A program made the translations under genes and the position numbers. A stretch of DNA of 64,000 bases from Gymnopus androsaceus JB14 (lineage: Eukaryota; Basidiomycota; Agaricomycetes; Agaricales; Omphalotaceae): contig ML769697.1 in assembly GCA_009733575.1 (NCBI GenBank), positions 1 to 64,000 of the forward strand, written 5' to 3'. Positions 1 through 11,543 of the stretch are shown in pieces; positions within the stretch are counted from its first letter, which is position 1; each line of letters opens with the position of its first letter. A model generated the notes under the pieces. That model saw nothing but the letters and a program-made list of their open reading frames with translations, searched no databases and was not told where the DNA came from.

Positions 1-434
1 TACTGAGAATCAATAGGCATTTTCCAAACATGACCACTGATGACAGCGTAAATGGGAACCCAATGGGCACCCAGTGTGATCCAAACGTCGGAGTAGGATT
101 TGGATTTGATCTTCACTTGAGTTTGAGGGTATAGGACAGGCTTCTGATACAACTGAATGTATGAAGGGTTTAAATCAATAAGATTGAAGAAGAAATACTG
201 CCTGTACTCACACCTCAAGAACCAACTCAGCAGTATCCAAGCATGACCAAATACTAGGGGTATCACAAACTGTTCCAAGTTGTACTCAGTACCATGCTTC
301 CCCACAATAATTCCACTATTCAAGCTCCATAATGGCAGAGGAGAGGTGGTGATGGTCTTGCATAGATGCTGTAGTAACTGTTGGAAATACCTGGCCGCTG
401 GTTGTCCAGCTGCTCCACACATCGCATATACCTC
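1..434 (-). CDS. 3' part of an unrecognised gene, cut by the window edge
   Basis: Read on the minus strand, a frame of about 144 codons runs without a stop from a 3' splice site (TAG just above 434) to the window edge. It contains the stretch GTEYNLEQFVIPLVFGHAW and ends on the hydrophobic segment WVPIYAVISGHVW. A candidate upstream intron (donor GTAAGA near 533) would join it to an exon at about 533-713 that encodes two hydrophobic stretches (LLASSVLAIMLSDVV and LVLGLPLLVGISMGLLL), which suggests a membrane protein, but the reading phase does not join cleanly with the obvious splice sites. I do not recognise the family. No function is proposed. Confidence 0.35.
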
Positions 435-713
435 CTATTCCTTCACTATATAATACATGTAGTTACGCTCAATCAATTAATCTTGCTTCCCTTTTCCCCC
501 CGTCGATTCCCTCCCCATTGAGTCTTACCGGGGCTGTACCGACCGTGCCATCTCATTACCTAACAGTAACCCCATTGATATCCCAACCAACAAAGGAAGA
601 CCCAAAACAAGTGTAGCATTGACAAAGAGGTTGTGTTGCCCTATTACTACATCTGAGAGCATGATAGCCAGCACGGAGGATGCTAGAAGAGATAGATAGG
701 CACCCTTTGGCAT

Positions 714-1839
714 GGTAAGAAAGGTGTAGGAAACAGCTGTTGAAATTTATAGATGCTGACGGATTTCCTTCTTGGGAGGTTAGATGCCGGAAATGCATTA
801 GACGCCCCAATGCCTTTGCAACACCTTATTCTAGAAGAGAGGAGTGAACCATGGTAATCACGCAGGCACAGCACAATAAGTTGTATATGCACTGCTCTGT
901 GTAGGGAGAGGAGGTCGTTGTTTAAGATTTGTACTTACAGGGCTGAACAACTCAGAGGGGTGGATGGAGAAGCCAGTTTATACTTGCACTTGCGCTTCAT
1001 TGGTATGCTGAAGAGAATATATGCAGAGAAATGAACATGGCAATCAATCCAAAAATTCAAAATCAAAAATGTTGCGTTGATCTATTATCTAAAGTAATTC
1101 TCTATGACACAGAGTACAAGTTATCTGGCTCCTTAAATTCCACCATCCTCAAGTAGTAGTATTAGGTTCATTAGTAGGCTTGGATGCTGTGAGGAAAAGA
1201 CTAAATCTGAAGATGATGGAGCTGGGTCTTTGAATCAAAGGTAAAGGCTAGGAAGTTCAATGGTGAGGATAAGAAAAGACAACTGTTTTCTTTGACCTGC
1301 AAAGATTCAGAGAAGGATCTGGCCTGCAAGTTTGGGATCTCAGCCACAACAACACACCTGTTTTATATCAGTTCGTTATATCTGAGATGTAAAATAGTCC
1401 TGTGCCCCTGTGCCTATGTTACGCGCATCAGCAGATAGGTTAGTTGCATGTTTTTCATTGCACTTGCCCATGGAAAGAAGGAACAACACAACACAACATG
1501 CCAACTTCCTCTGGGGGTTCATGGCTCCAAAAATTACGTGGTTTGTTGATATACCATCATTTGTTGCACTTTTATAGCCTCCAGTAGTGAAATGCTCGAG
1601 CAAAGGGACACCAGAAGTCTGTTGGAGTAATTCATTACAAAGAAATTTTTGGCCACTTACGCAGAATAGCCAGTACAGAGAGGTACGCCAAGGGTACTGA
1701 GCACATTGCGCCTATGTCCCTATTTGGATGTTAGATGCCAACTATCTGACTTCAGGAAAAAACAGGGCGAGAGAGCCATTGGAGAAATACAGTGCTCAGA
1801 GTAGACCATACTATAAGAATACTTACACATATCAACTTT
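714..1839. other. Intergenic, no supported gene
   Basis: Only short open stretches with frequent stops on both strands. The last 150 bases (from about 1690) resemble the sequence just beyond the 3' end of hydrolase copies B and C (shared words around GGATGTTAGATGCCAAC), so the duplicated block begins here. Confidence 0.5.
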
Positions 1840-3174
1840 TAGTAGACTAATTCTCTTCCAACCTTTCTTCACCCAATCCAATATCTTTGGTGTCAATGTT
1901 TATCTATTCCCCAATGGTCCATCCGCCACCTGAAAATCAAAGTATGGCACTCCCCCTCAATCTCAAAGTACTCTGCTTGCCCATGCCAAAGCTTGATCAT
2001 ATCCTCAAAGAACATATGGCAGCTATGGTCCTGGAGACACTCTGCTCCTCCAGTCGAGATAAACACCCTGTCAACAAAATCCGACAAGCCACAATACCAC
2101 TCAGACGGTGCATGGATAGGTTCAATGTACATCACCTCCGACGAGGTTTGTGCACTAGCAAGGACAATAGATCTACTAGAAAGAAGCACTTTAGTGCCTA
2201 CGACATCAGAGTGATTGTTTGCATTGAACAAGGGTATGATACCCTTCTTGACATGGGATCCAATGCCTGTCATGGAGATCCAAGGCGACATCATGTAGGC
2301 TCCATGAAAGCGGATATCAGGAGGTATGATGGGGGGAGAAAAGAGTGGATGAAGTGTTCAAGAAAGAATTTGGGCTACAAGGTTGCCTCCCGCAGAGTCC
2401 CCAATGAGCTGGAGGCTTGAGGGCTTGACGTTTTCAGTGTTGAGGTGTTGAATTGCTTGATTGGCTTGCCAGAGAGGAGCGGAGAACTGTCCAATGGGGA
2501 TGAGAGCTGGATGGATCCATGATGAGAGGAAGGAAGATAGAGTGCTTGAAAGAGATGCTTACAGTAGGACATAATTGCAATTCCCACTTTGATACCTTGC
2601 TTTTCTGGCTCCAACTGGATATTTCTCCAAAATGCAATCATGAATCCTTGTACAGATATCAAAAACCCTCTGCCTGAGTGCAAATATATCAGTGGCTATC
2701 AGTGGAGCACTGGAAAAAATTGCAAAAACATCTGACCATGGCAGTAAAGCAGAACCTTCTCTGTCCTCTTAGGTCCAATCTGTAAAAGCTTTCCTCCATC
2801 TTTCAGCTCATCTATAGCGATCGGGGTTTTTGCTTTTCTAGCCCAATTCGAATAAACCCCAACAGAAGTCCCAATATGATACTGCAGTCTTGCTAGCGAG
2901 AGGTTATCCGAGAGGTATCGGAGTGCAGTTTCCCCAATAATGCGCTTGAGAGATTTGTGTTTACTTCGGTTGACGAAGGGTGAGAGCAGGACTTTGGTTG
3001 CTATGACTGGAGCTGAGAGTGGAGATAAGGGTGTCAATTTTAGGCTCAGAAATTGTGCATGCATTTACCAAGGAATATGATCTTGACACTCATCCAAAGA
3101 TACAGCAGCCAGCTTACCAATGCATACTTGGACTCATCCAATTTAGGTGGCGTAGTGTAAGTGTTAGGAGTCAT
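1840..3174 (-). pseudogene. Alpha/beta hydrolase (HSL-like), copy A, decayed
   Basis: Copy A of a serine hydrolase of the HSL / alpha-beta hydrolase fold-3 group, whose members cleave small esters or acetylated lipids. The start MTPNTYTTPPKLDESK is shared with the other copies. The oxyanion motif HGGA is split by an intron. The nucleophile elbow is readable as LIGDSAGGN near 2400, and STGGAECLQDH marks the strand before the acid region. Damage: about 10 bases are missing exactly where copies B/C place the catalytic His (EGGVHNDPY becomes EGECHTLIF, shifting frame), and a CAA to TAA stop follows in the C-terminal helix. The next copy lies downstream in the same orientation. Family call is firm; substrate unknown. 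Confidence 0.8.
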
Positions 3175-3319
3175 TGTGGCTTGAAGATATGAGAGTGAGC
3201 ACTGGTCCAAATTGCATTGAACCTTGCATCATGGGGCTTTTATAAAGTATCACATAGAAGAAGATGAAACCTTATACAAACTAGCTTTAATTTGGGAGCA
3301 CATTGGCAGGTGGATGGGG

Positions 3320-3565
3320 TCATCCCTCCCCAGACTCTATCCACCTCATGCGACAATTGCTGATGCTTTCAGCTCAAAGAAACCCAATTCATCACTGGAT
3401 GAGCACTAAGACACAATGAATTCCAGGAGGGAAAACTCGGTGGTATGGTCGACTCGGGACAGGTTCTGCCACAATGTACTAACATGAGGAAAGACCATCT
3501 AAAAGTGAAATCCAGTCCAGTGGTGCTGCGCATGACAGCGCTCAAGGAGAGCGAGAGACAATGAC
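3320..3565. repeat. Duplicated intergenic segment, copy A
   Basis: This stretch (CAGACTCTAT... through CGCTCAAGGAGAGCGAGAGAC) recurs with substitutions at about 13830-14105 and 16020-16270. It is part of the same large duplication as the hydrolases and lies 5' of them. It contains no open gene. In the three copies it is the most useful stretch for dating the duplications because it is non-coding. Confidence 0.7.
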
Positions 3566-3671
3566 TGAGAAAATGGCTTTGGGGACACAAGTGATGGGTC
3601 CTGTGACTCACACTGTGGCTGGACCAAAAAATCTTGTGCATTAAAAGTTATGATAAACAGAATGATAAATG

Positions 3672-3935
3672 GAAAGATATTTATTAGGGTTACATCACGA
3701 AATAAAGTTCATTTGCCATGCAACAATCATGATGCCATTTGTGATCTTTGTCCCGCAAAATTTTGAACTTTTGCGCACACAAAAGAGAATCGAAACAAAG
3801 GGGAATTGAAATTTTCGCGAGATAAAAAAGGAAAATCTCGCAACTTTATCATGCGCAAAAGTTTACTAATGGCTGTATGATTATCGCGTGGCAAATCAAT
3901 TTTATTTCATGATCGAACCCTAATAAATATCCATA
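3672..3935. mobile_element. MITE with long imperfect terminal inverted repeats
   Basis: The ends are mirror images: GATATTTATTAGGGTT at 3676 and AACCCTAATAAATATC ending at 3931. The inverted match continues inward imperfectly for about 80 bases (GAAATAAA, ATTTGCCA, then the AAACTTTTGCGCA word). No coding capacity. It sits in the duplicated intergenic DNA between hydrolases A and B. A target-site duplication is not obvious, so the superfamily stays open. Confidence 0.7.
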
Positions 3936-4261
3936 CATTTCTCATTGCGTTTATCCTAGCCTTTATCGCATGACATTTTTTGGGCCAGCCGCAGTGTCAG
4001 ACGGGCTACGGCGTAGACATGCCATTGCGGATGAAGAACAGGATGGTTCATAAGCGAGGAACCTTCCAAAATTTGCCTGTGTTGACGAAAAACCTTGCAT
4101 CCCTGAATACTGTTCCTGAGGCTCTCGCATGGTGCGCTTATAGTATGATATATCCCTATTGGGATGTTAGACGCCAACCATTTGATTTGAAGAAATAAAA
4201 CATAGAATCACGCAGCGCACAAAGTCTCAAGCCATAAGTACGTACAACAAAATGCTTACAC

Positions 4262-5926
4262 TGTCAACTTTCAGTAGACTAATCTCTTCGAAACTTTCTT
4301 CACCCAATCCAATATCACACCTCCCCCCGGCGGCCAGCCACTCGCCAGCCGCACCACCACCGCACCGCGGCCGACACCGCCCGGGCCCACCGCCGCGACC
4401 CCACACAACGCGGGCCACCGCACCCGCACGCCACCCCGCCATCCCCACCCCGTGACGTCACACACCACCCCCACACCCAGCGACCATCCGCGCCCGGCAA
4501 GAGCCCCCGCCTCCACGCCCCCACAACAAAAAAAAAAACACAAAAAAAAGCACACACCAACCGGACCCCCCGCTAGGTGAAATATCCTCCACCTACACCA
4601 AGTGGTTTATCAGAACTGAACAAGTAGGATCATTATGCATCCACCTCATCTCGAAAACTATGTCTGTCATCCGCCCGGCTTAGTCTTATCCTGCGCACAA
4701 GAAATACCCCGACCACTGTCCTGGATTATTTATTTTCTTCTTCTGTGTTTCCAGTCGAACGCCCCACACCCTGTCAACCAACGCATCCCGCCAGCCACCC
4801 GAAGCCACAATCGTCCGGTGCCCACGGATACGGTTCAACTATACACTCACCGCCCGCTCGACCGCGGCTGTTCTGTACAGCCGAACGAGACGGAGTGATC
4901 TCCAACCCACAAAAAAACCGCTGACTTCCCTGCGCAACGTATGATCATCTGAGTGTCGTTTGCGTTGAGAGAGGGTACGATACTCTTTCCAGCTTGGGAT
5001 CCAACGCCGTCATCTCGGAGATACAAGGCGACATCATGTAGGCTCCGCGAAGGCGGATACCAGGAAGTATGATGGGGGGAGAAAAGAGTGGATGAAGCAT
5101 TGAAGAGAGGACTTGGGCAACGAGGTTGCCTCCGGCAGAGTCCCCGACAAGTTGGAGACTCGAGGGCTTGACATTTTCGGTTGTGAGGAGGTGTTGGATT
5201 GCTCGGCTGGCTTGCCAGAGAGGAGCGGGGAACTGTCCGACGGGGATGAGAGCTGGATGGGTTCATGATAAGAGGGAGGAATATATAGGCGAGAGAGAGA
5301 ATGCTTACAGTAGGACATAATCGCAATTCCCACTTCGATGCCTTGCTTTTCCAGCTCCAACTGGATATATCTCCAGAACGGAATCGTGAATTCTTGTACG
5401 GGGACTATATACGCTCCGCCTGCGTTCCAATACATCAGTTGAACGCTAGAAAGATGTACGAAAACATCATAACATACCGTGGCAATAAAGCAGCACTTTC
5501 TCCGTCCTCTTGGGTCCAATCCATAAAAGCTTTCCACCATCTTCCAGCTCGTCTATAACGATCGGAAGATTTGCCTTCCTAGCCCAGCTCGAATATGTCC
5601 CCACAGAAGTCCCCATAAAATACTGCAGCTCTGCGCCTGAGAGGTTATCCGTGAGATATCGGAATGCAGTGTCCCCAATGACGCGTTTGAGAGATTTTTG
5701 TTTGCTTCGAGCGACAAAGGGTGAGAGGAGGGCTTCGGTAGCTAGGACTGGAGCTGAGAAAAAGGTGGTGTCAGGTGTAGCCTCAGAAACTGTGAGTGCA
5801 CTCACCAAGGAACATGACTTTGACACTCATCCAAAGATACAGCGGCCAGCTTACCGCTGCATACTTGGATTCGTCCAATTTAGGCGGCGTAGTATAAGTG
5901 TCAGGAGTATAGATGTGAGGAGCCAT
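4262..5926 (-). pseudogene. Alpha/beta hydrolase (HSL-like), copy B, disrupted
   Basis: Second hydrolase copy. N-terminus MAPHIYTPDTYTTPPK is followed by a hydrophobic stretch (VSWPLYLWMSVKVMFLG) that could be a membrane anchor. Next come the intron-split HGGA oxyanion motif (donor after CACG near 5480; acceptor CAG near 5425) and LVGDSAGGNLV near 5130. From about 4955 towards the C-terminus the match to copies A and C collapses, and it returns only for the last codons (ILDWVKK near 4300). The damaged part covers the whole acid/His half of the catalytic triad, so no active enzyme can be read. Oxidase copy 1 lies immediately upstream in divergent orientation. Confidence 0.8.
4317..4600. other. 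C-rich low-complexity block inside hydrolase B
   Basis: About 280 bases on the plus strand are dominated by C with short CA, CG and A-run words, quite unlike the 45-50% GC flanks. Neither copy A nor copy C has a counterpart: the hydrolase sequence breaks at CCAATATC and resumes, badly matched, near 4600. It could be a simple-sequence expansion, but the abrupt edges and lack of any repeat unit look more like poor base calling or a join error. Confidence 0.6.
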
Positions 5927-6534
5927 TGTGGCTTGAAGATGTTGGAAGTTGGGAAAGTGAGTGTTGGTCCGAATTGCGTCCAATATGCATCATGGGGCTT
6001 TATAGCACATTGAATGGAAGCTGACACCTTATACAGACTAATTCGGTAGCACTGGCAGGTGCAATTAGACAATTGTTGAACGGTTGAGAAAAAGAAGGCG
6101 AAGAAGGCGGGACGAAGTTCCGAGATAAGTCGCCAAAGGCGAGGATAAGATAAGCAGGCGTGAGAGTCGGCATCCCGCCGATAGGCGCTTATCCCTCTCA
6201 TTCCCGACTCTCACTGCCGTCCGTCGAATCGACATCCTCGACATATCTCTCGCCCCCCACCCTCCCATCCCTGGACTTGAGAGTTCAACCAGCGTCTATT
6301 CAGACGTTCCGGCCTTGTTTTCCCGCGTTAATAAACTGTGAGCATTTGCCCACCCACGCGGGGCCAAGCCCCAGCCAAACCTCGTCGATCTGGATGATAT
6401 CTGACCTAGTATCATAGACTATAGCCCTCTTATCTTATACCGACGCGGTTCTAGTTGCACGCGCACTAGTCAGGTGGTTCGCCCGGCTCCGGATTCGGTT
6501 ACCTTTCTTTCCTCGATGTCGCAAAATCCTTCCT

Positions 6535-7190
6535 CTCAACTCACGACGCCAGCGCTCAGAATGCTGTGGATATGGAAAGTGCGAAGAATCAGGCATCGAT
6601 AGATGTTTCCAGCGTCAAGCATTTCATATACAGTGCGTTCCATAATTCTCTGTCAAGTTGTATTAGCCCAACAATCGCAATTGCGAAACGACGGAAAAGA
6701 AGAATGGCAGAGGAAGGAGAACCTGATTCAAATAATGTCGAAAGATTCCATGTTTGATAAACGTACAAGGTGAGCAAACGACTTTGGTCAAAAGTGAACT
6801 CGCCTGTGACTATGAGAACAGGGAATAGATGACGCAAACAGAAAACTACACTAGAGGCTTAAGGATGATCAATAGAATGTACGAACTGGAACACTCTTTG
6901 GGCTGGAGCAAACAAGGTACCAATGTCGCCACATCGCTACTGGATGATCCTTTGCCATTAGGTCTGCACGTTAATGGTACGCGTTCGTTCAAAAACAAAT
7001 TCGCCAGTTTACTTAAAACATAACACGACAACTTGAATAGCATTCGAACCGGTATTCCTTCTCCAAGCTTCGCAGGAACTCCTAGACAAATACGCTGGAC
7101 TTACAGCTACCCGTGGAATCATCGGTTGTTACACGCTAAAGCAACGTCGCTGCACTCGAGACGATAGCGACGTATATTCCAGACACCAAG
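6535..7190 (+). pseudogene. Acyl-CoA oxidase, copy 1, 5' fragment
   Basis: Closely matches the first third of the oxidase at 16800: the N-terminal segment NQASIDVSSVKH, then the exon RGLRMINRMYELEHSLGW, then the start of the next exon near 7045 (CATTCGAACCGGTATTCC). Damage: an 11-base deletion removes the region of the start codon used by copy 2, and the conserved EWMT becomes E-stop-MT (TGG to TAG near 6825). The match fades after about 7190, before the FAD-binding centre. It cannot make an oxidase. It lies divergent to hydrolase B, as copy 2 does to hydrolase C. Confidence 0.85.
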
Positions 7191-8234
7191 AAACACATTT
7201 CTTTGATGTTTCTTTCTTATTTCTTTCACTCGTTCCACCGCTCTTCACATCGCTGGGCGGATTTTCATGCGCGAGCTTTTGGCACTTATTCTTCCTGAAA
7301 ACAGCTCATTCCCGGCATTGGCTACCATCACAGAATCCTGGACTGCCAGCTCTCGCGTGGCAATCTCGTTGACCTTCCTGTCAAGAACCCACTTGGTGCC
7401 GGCGCTTACTTTACGTTTGGGCACTTCGTTACTTATGATTGTTTATCGCACTAAGTCAGTATTATCGAAATATCAGATAATTTTCCACAAGGCTACCTCA
7501 TGTTACCACACGCCTACGCTTGGCTTCCAGGCTTGATTTACTATGGACTCAACGATCATTGACGAATGGTTTCGAAATTGCGGTGGGCTTTCTTCTAGTC
7601 ATTGACATCCAACTGACATTCCGCAAAAAATAGGTGATGACCTCGGGTTGCATTTCCGAAAGTATTTCCAATCGCGATAACCACATCCAGCATCCCCTCT
7701 TCCCCCTCACCAACCCACAAGCTACCGAACGAGCTGCTGCTCATGATATCCATCTTTGCTGTGCGCAGAGCACCGTGGCGTATGCCACGACAGCGGATCC
7801 AATCATTTGCCTCAACGCGGTTTGCAGTCAGTCAGCGTTTGATCGATGGACTCTGTCCATGTCTGTGATCAGGAGGAATACGACGAAGCCGAAAATCCTT
7901 CGCTAGAGACTCGCCTAGACATGTATCTTGATCTTCTCTCGCTATACATGAAGGGTTTCCCTGGGTTCATCTAGAAAAGAAGATAAAGCGATAGAGCATT
8001 GATTGACACCCAAACTAGTTGGTTCCGCTTCCTGGTGGAAACCCTCCATTACATCACAAAATGGGCCTATCGTCCGAGAATCATTCTAGCCTGTGTGGAC
8101 TGGATCTCCTTTCACTTGACACAGCGGTCATAGTAGAACTTGAATCATCTTGCCTAGACAGAAAACAACTTCATTGCTCGTGCGTCTAATCTTTCAGCAT
8201 TGTCGGTGTACTGGTGCACATGGAATCTAGCGAA
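7191..8234. other. Degraded DNA, no supported gene
   Basis: The composition looks formerly coding (for example PVKNPLGAGAYFTFGHF near 7370 and PHAYAWLPGLIYYG near 7510 in one forward frame), but stops interrupt every frame. I do not recognise the remnants. A decayed gene different from the acyl-CoA oxidase is the simplest reading. Confidence 0.35.
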
Positions 8235-8236
8235 TA

Positions 8237-8385
8237 CTGTACTCTTCCGACCAACTGTTCAGTCACGCGTCACGTCCAAATAATTGGACATCGGATTTAA
8301 TTTTTTCTCAAATTTTCGGATTTTTTTGGTATTTTTTATTTTGTATTTTTCCGAAATCTGTGAACAGTTGGTCGGAAGAGTACAG
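8237..8385. mobile_element. 149-bp Tc1/mariner-like MITE, copy 1
   Basis: Perfect terminal inverted repeats of about 25 bases begin CTGTACTCTTCCGACC and end GGTCGGAAGAGTACAG, flanked by TA on both sides (8235-8236, 8386-8387). The interior is AT-rich and non-coding. A second copy in opposite orientation lies at 23010-23157. TA target choice fits the Tc1/mariner superfamily. Confidence 0.85.
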
Positions 8386-8394
8386 TATGCCACT

Positions 8395-8968
8395 CACACT
8401 GCCAATCATTATGCTTCAGCAAAGCTGAAGCATTGTGTGAAATGGATTCTTTCAGCAGCTAAGGAAAAGGTACTTTTTCGGAGCAATAAAGAAAATAAAT
8501 GCTTCATACAACTTATGAAGAAAATATATTCGTACCATCTAAAGCTTGAAGTTTCTACACGTTTCCGAAACAATATTTTTCGGCCAGGCTGTGAAGTAAC
8601 CTGCTTCAGCTGACCTGAAAGCACGAATCACCGAAGCCGGCTGAATTTATTCATTTCAAAATTCAGGGCTCCCGAAATGGTAACGGTCACCATTTCAGCT
8701 GACCTGAAATGAAATACTTTGGCCGGCATCGGTAGTTTATATTTTCGGGCCGGCTGAAGCAGATTACTTCACATCCAGTCCGAAAAATGTTGTTTTAGAA
8801 ATTTGCCGAAAATTCAGGCTTCAAATCATCTGAATTAATTTGTTTCTTAAGCCCTAAGAAATGTTCACTTTCAGTATTCCTCAGAAAAGTTACATTTCCC
8901 TTATGGGTTGAAAGAATATATTTCTCATAATGCTTCAGTCTGACTGAAGCATAATTATTGGCGGTGTG
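8395..8968. mobile_element. 574-bp MITE with CACACYGCC ends and 3-bp target duplication, copy 1
   Basis: Ends are CACACTGCCAATCATTATGC and, inverted, GCATAATTATTGGCGGTGTG, flanked by ACT on each side (8392-8394, 8969-8971). Each end also carries a small hairpin, CTTCAGNNNNGCTGAAG-like. A related element at 26835-27480 has the same ends and its own 3-bp duplication AGT. Three-base duplications with CAC- ends fit CACTA-like or PIF/Harbinger-like elements; the choice between them is not made here. It begins 8 bases from the preceding MITE. Confidence 0.8.
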
Positions 8969-8971
8969 ACT

Positions 8972-10084
8972 TCTCTCACTCGACAGGAATACGAACCAAA
9001 TTTTGAGAGTTTTTTAAAATGTAGCCACAAGTCATATACCTTGCTATCCAGCGGTCTCAGTTTTCGGACTACATTCTTCGGCAAATATTGATCACCACTT
9101 TTCACGCCTGCTTTCAAGAAGGACTACTTCTTGGATGCAACACCCTTCAACTTTCCTTATATTCCATGACCTTTCCTTCATTTACCGCTCTCGTACTGGA
9201 AAGTTCGACATATTGTAGACTGTAAATGAGTTCCAGAAAAGATCTGGGTGCCTGGAAGCTTAGACCGCTCAAATTGCATCTTAGCCATCCTCTACATGGT
9301 GCTAGTTCATCTTCTAAAGCATCTGGCTGAACTGGCCATTGAAGATGAAAGCTCCGAATCTTCCTCACACAAACCCAGCTCTTCGCAATCTTCCCTTTAC
9401 CCAGTCATCCTGAAGCTCCACTACTTGACGCTGAGCGTAAAATCCGAGGGATTTGATCATGCGGCGGTCATCAGTGTAGTTCGTCGCGATGGACAGATCC
9501 GAGAAGAGAAGCTTGGCTTATTTTAGGATCGAAGATGGATGTGGAGCGTGTGCGTGTGGAATAGATCAATAGTACTTGTTGCTGTCACTTCTCGAAACCC
9601 AGGGACTCCGGGCTGTAGTGAAAGGTGTGGATCTGCCAGTGGAAGGAGTTGTGCTGGTTTTATAAGGCGGCTCGGCAGATGATAGATTTGTTGAAACGCG
9701 ATTGGGGTGTAAACAGACTCAGACCCCAACCAAGGAGGATATTCCCAAGCCTGTACTCATGATCTGCTCCAAGTTCTGGCTAGTATGTAACAGTACTCCA
9801 CTACCATTTTGTTCTAATCACGATGATCTATCGCTTTAGCTTCATCAGCATCGAGTCTCTTCCATCTACCACGCTCGTGTAGATTAACTCGCAGCTTTCA
9901 TCATTCCATACATCAATCAAGATCCTAATACATGGGAGAGAAGCGAGGAAAATCTTGCATGACTCCCTAACGATATAAAATGATTACTAGTGGTATACGC
10001 ATTCGTATGCCCTCAGACCCAAGCAGTCTTTCCATCTCACTATTGACGGACCGTCTTGCGAAGTCATATCCCATAGCTTAAATA
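8972..10084. other. Intergenic; one unrecognised open frame (9248-9526, +)
   Basis: A 92-codon forward frame at 9248-9526 has a serine-rich centre and a plausible folded tail (PVILKLHYLTLSV), but no recognised domain and no supporting splice signals. The rest contains no convincing gene. The upstream region of the membrane-protein gene occupies the last few hundred bases. Confidence 0.3.
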
Positions 10085-11543
10085 ATGACCGCAGAGGAAA
10101 CACAAGAAATTGCAGCTGTGGGAATAGCAATCTTCCAGAATCTTGTCATTGTGATATTTGTCTGCGCACTCCAAGGTATGAATTTGAGGAGCTCAGAAAA
10201 TGCTTGAACTTACCTATTGTTACTTGAAGGAATATGTTGTTTAACTTTTGCTATCAGCATTCATATATACTTGCAAGTCTTTTCCAGGAAGGTTTTTCGA
10301 GGTCTACTTTGGGTCTACTAACACACCGTTTCATTGGCACTTATTTTCAGATGTTAGAAAAGCAATAAATGGGCTCAAAAAGCAATGTGCTGCCTTCTCA
10401 GTGGCACCTTTGTTTTGGTGACGGTGGCTTTCATCGGAAACCTCACAGAGAACTTCGTTCTTGTCAAGTATTCACTCAGAGTGTCTCTTCCAGGCGGGAT
10501 TTTCGCCCAAGCGGAAGCAGCAGACTCGCAGCCGCTGTTTCAAATTTGGGAACAGATTATTAATTGGTCGGGTAACATAGAAGTGAGCGGCAACTTTGTA
10601 TGGCTTTTAATGGATATAGCTGACACTCTTGACATCTCAAAAGCAATTTATTGCAGATTTAATTATTGCATGGAGAGCGTGGGCGTTGTGGCCTAATAAC
10701 AAGACTGTTCAATGGACTTTGATCTCTCTTGTGCTCGCAGATATAGGCGAGTCTACTTCTCCTTTGATACCCGCATGAAAAGTGACTGAGTCGCTAAACA
10801 AGGGGTTACCATAGCCGACAGTGTTGTAGACACTCGAAAAGAGTTATCAGGAGCCAACCAGTCTGTGACTCTGGATTGGGTCATTTCGGTGCTGTCCCTC
10901 CTGGTGAATGTTGTAGCAACATCATTGATAGCCTATCGAGCATGGTACACCGACACCAGTTCCAACAAAGTAACTTATCTGATTAGAATGTTTGGTTAGG
11001 ATGTACCACAACTCTATCAATTTTGTCTCTATCCGGAGGAGGAAAACACAAATGGAATCAATCCTCCTCATTATTGTGGAATCTGGAGGATTTTTTGGTA
11101 TAATGCAGGTATGTTCAATGGCTATCCATGTTGATCTCCTTCCGACTTCAAATAATGACATAGGTGTTGACTATCATTTTTGAAAAACTGGATGTGAATG
11201 CAGTGGCCTTTTCACCTCTAGATCTTGGGACACGGTTCATCATCAACCTCTACTCCTATGTTGCTGTGAGAGCACTAAGTTTATTTGAAATACCAACTTA
11301 CAAACATTTCCCAAACTCCTTACCCAGGCTCTAAACCCAGTGGTCATATTCATCTTGGTGCAAACACAAAACACATATGAACAGAGCATGCACCTTGACA
11401 ACATTCCTTCTTCAATCCAAGCTGGCAGTCACCCACAGCATGTAGATGATGGGCATAGTGCGGAGGACTCCCTAGCTCAAGATGTCACCTCTCAGTCTGC
11501 TGAGAATCAGGAATGTACAGTTGTGCAGGAGATTGAAGAATAG
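10085..11543 (+). CDS. Multi-pass membrane protein (fungal seven-helix orphan family), intact
   Basis: Eight exons join in frame to 348 codons: 10085-10175, 10230-10312, 10358-10571, 10657-10746, 10803-10944, 11000-11108, 11164-11265, 11328-11543. The start at 10085 opens directly into a helix (AAVGIAIFQNLVIVIFVCAL). Other membrane segments include LLSGTFVLVTVAFIG, VISVLSLLVNVVATSLI and NPVVIFILVQTQ. Motifs typical of a large orphan family of agaricomycete plasma-membrane-type proteins are present: DLIIAWRAWALWP after helix 3 and LLIIVESGGFF. The last about 55 residues are a polar cytosolic-type tail. Introns are 45-85 bp; intron 4 uses a GC donor. No ligand or partner is known. This is the cleanest gene in the first 20 kb. 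Confidence 0.85.

Noticed and set aside
4227..4560. Overlapping long frames on both strands rich in Gly, Trp, Arg or Pro
   Set aside because: They exist only because the C-rich block has few stop codons; no splice sites, no domain, and the block interrupts a known gene.
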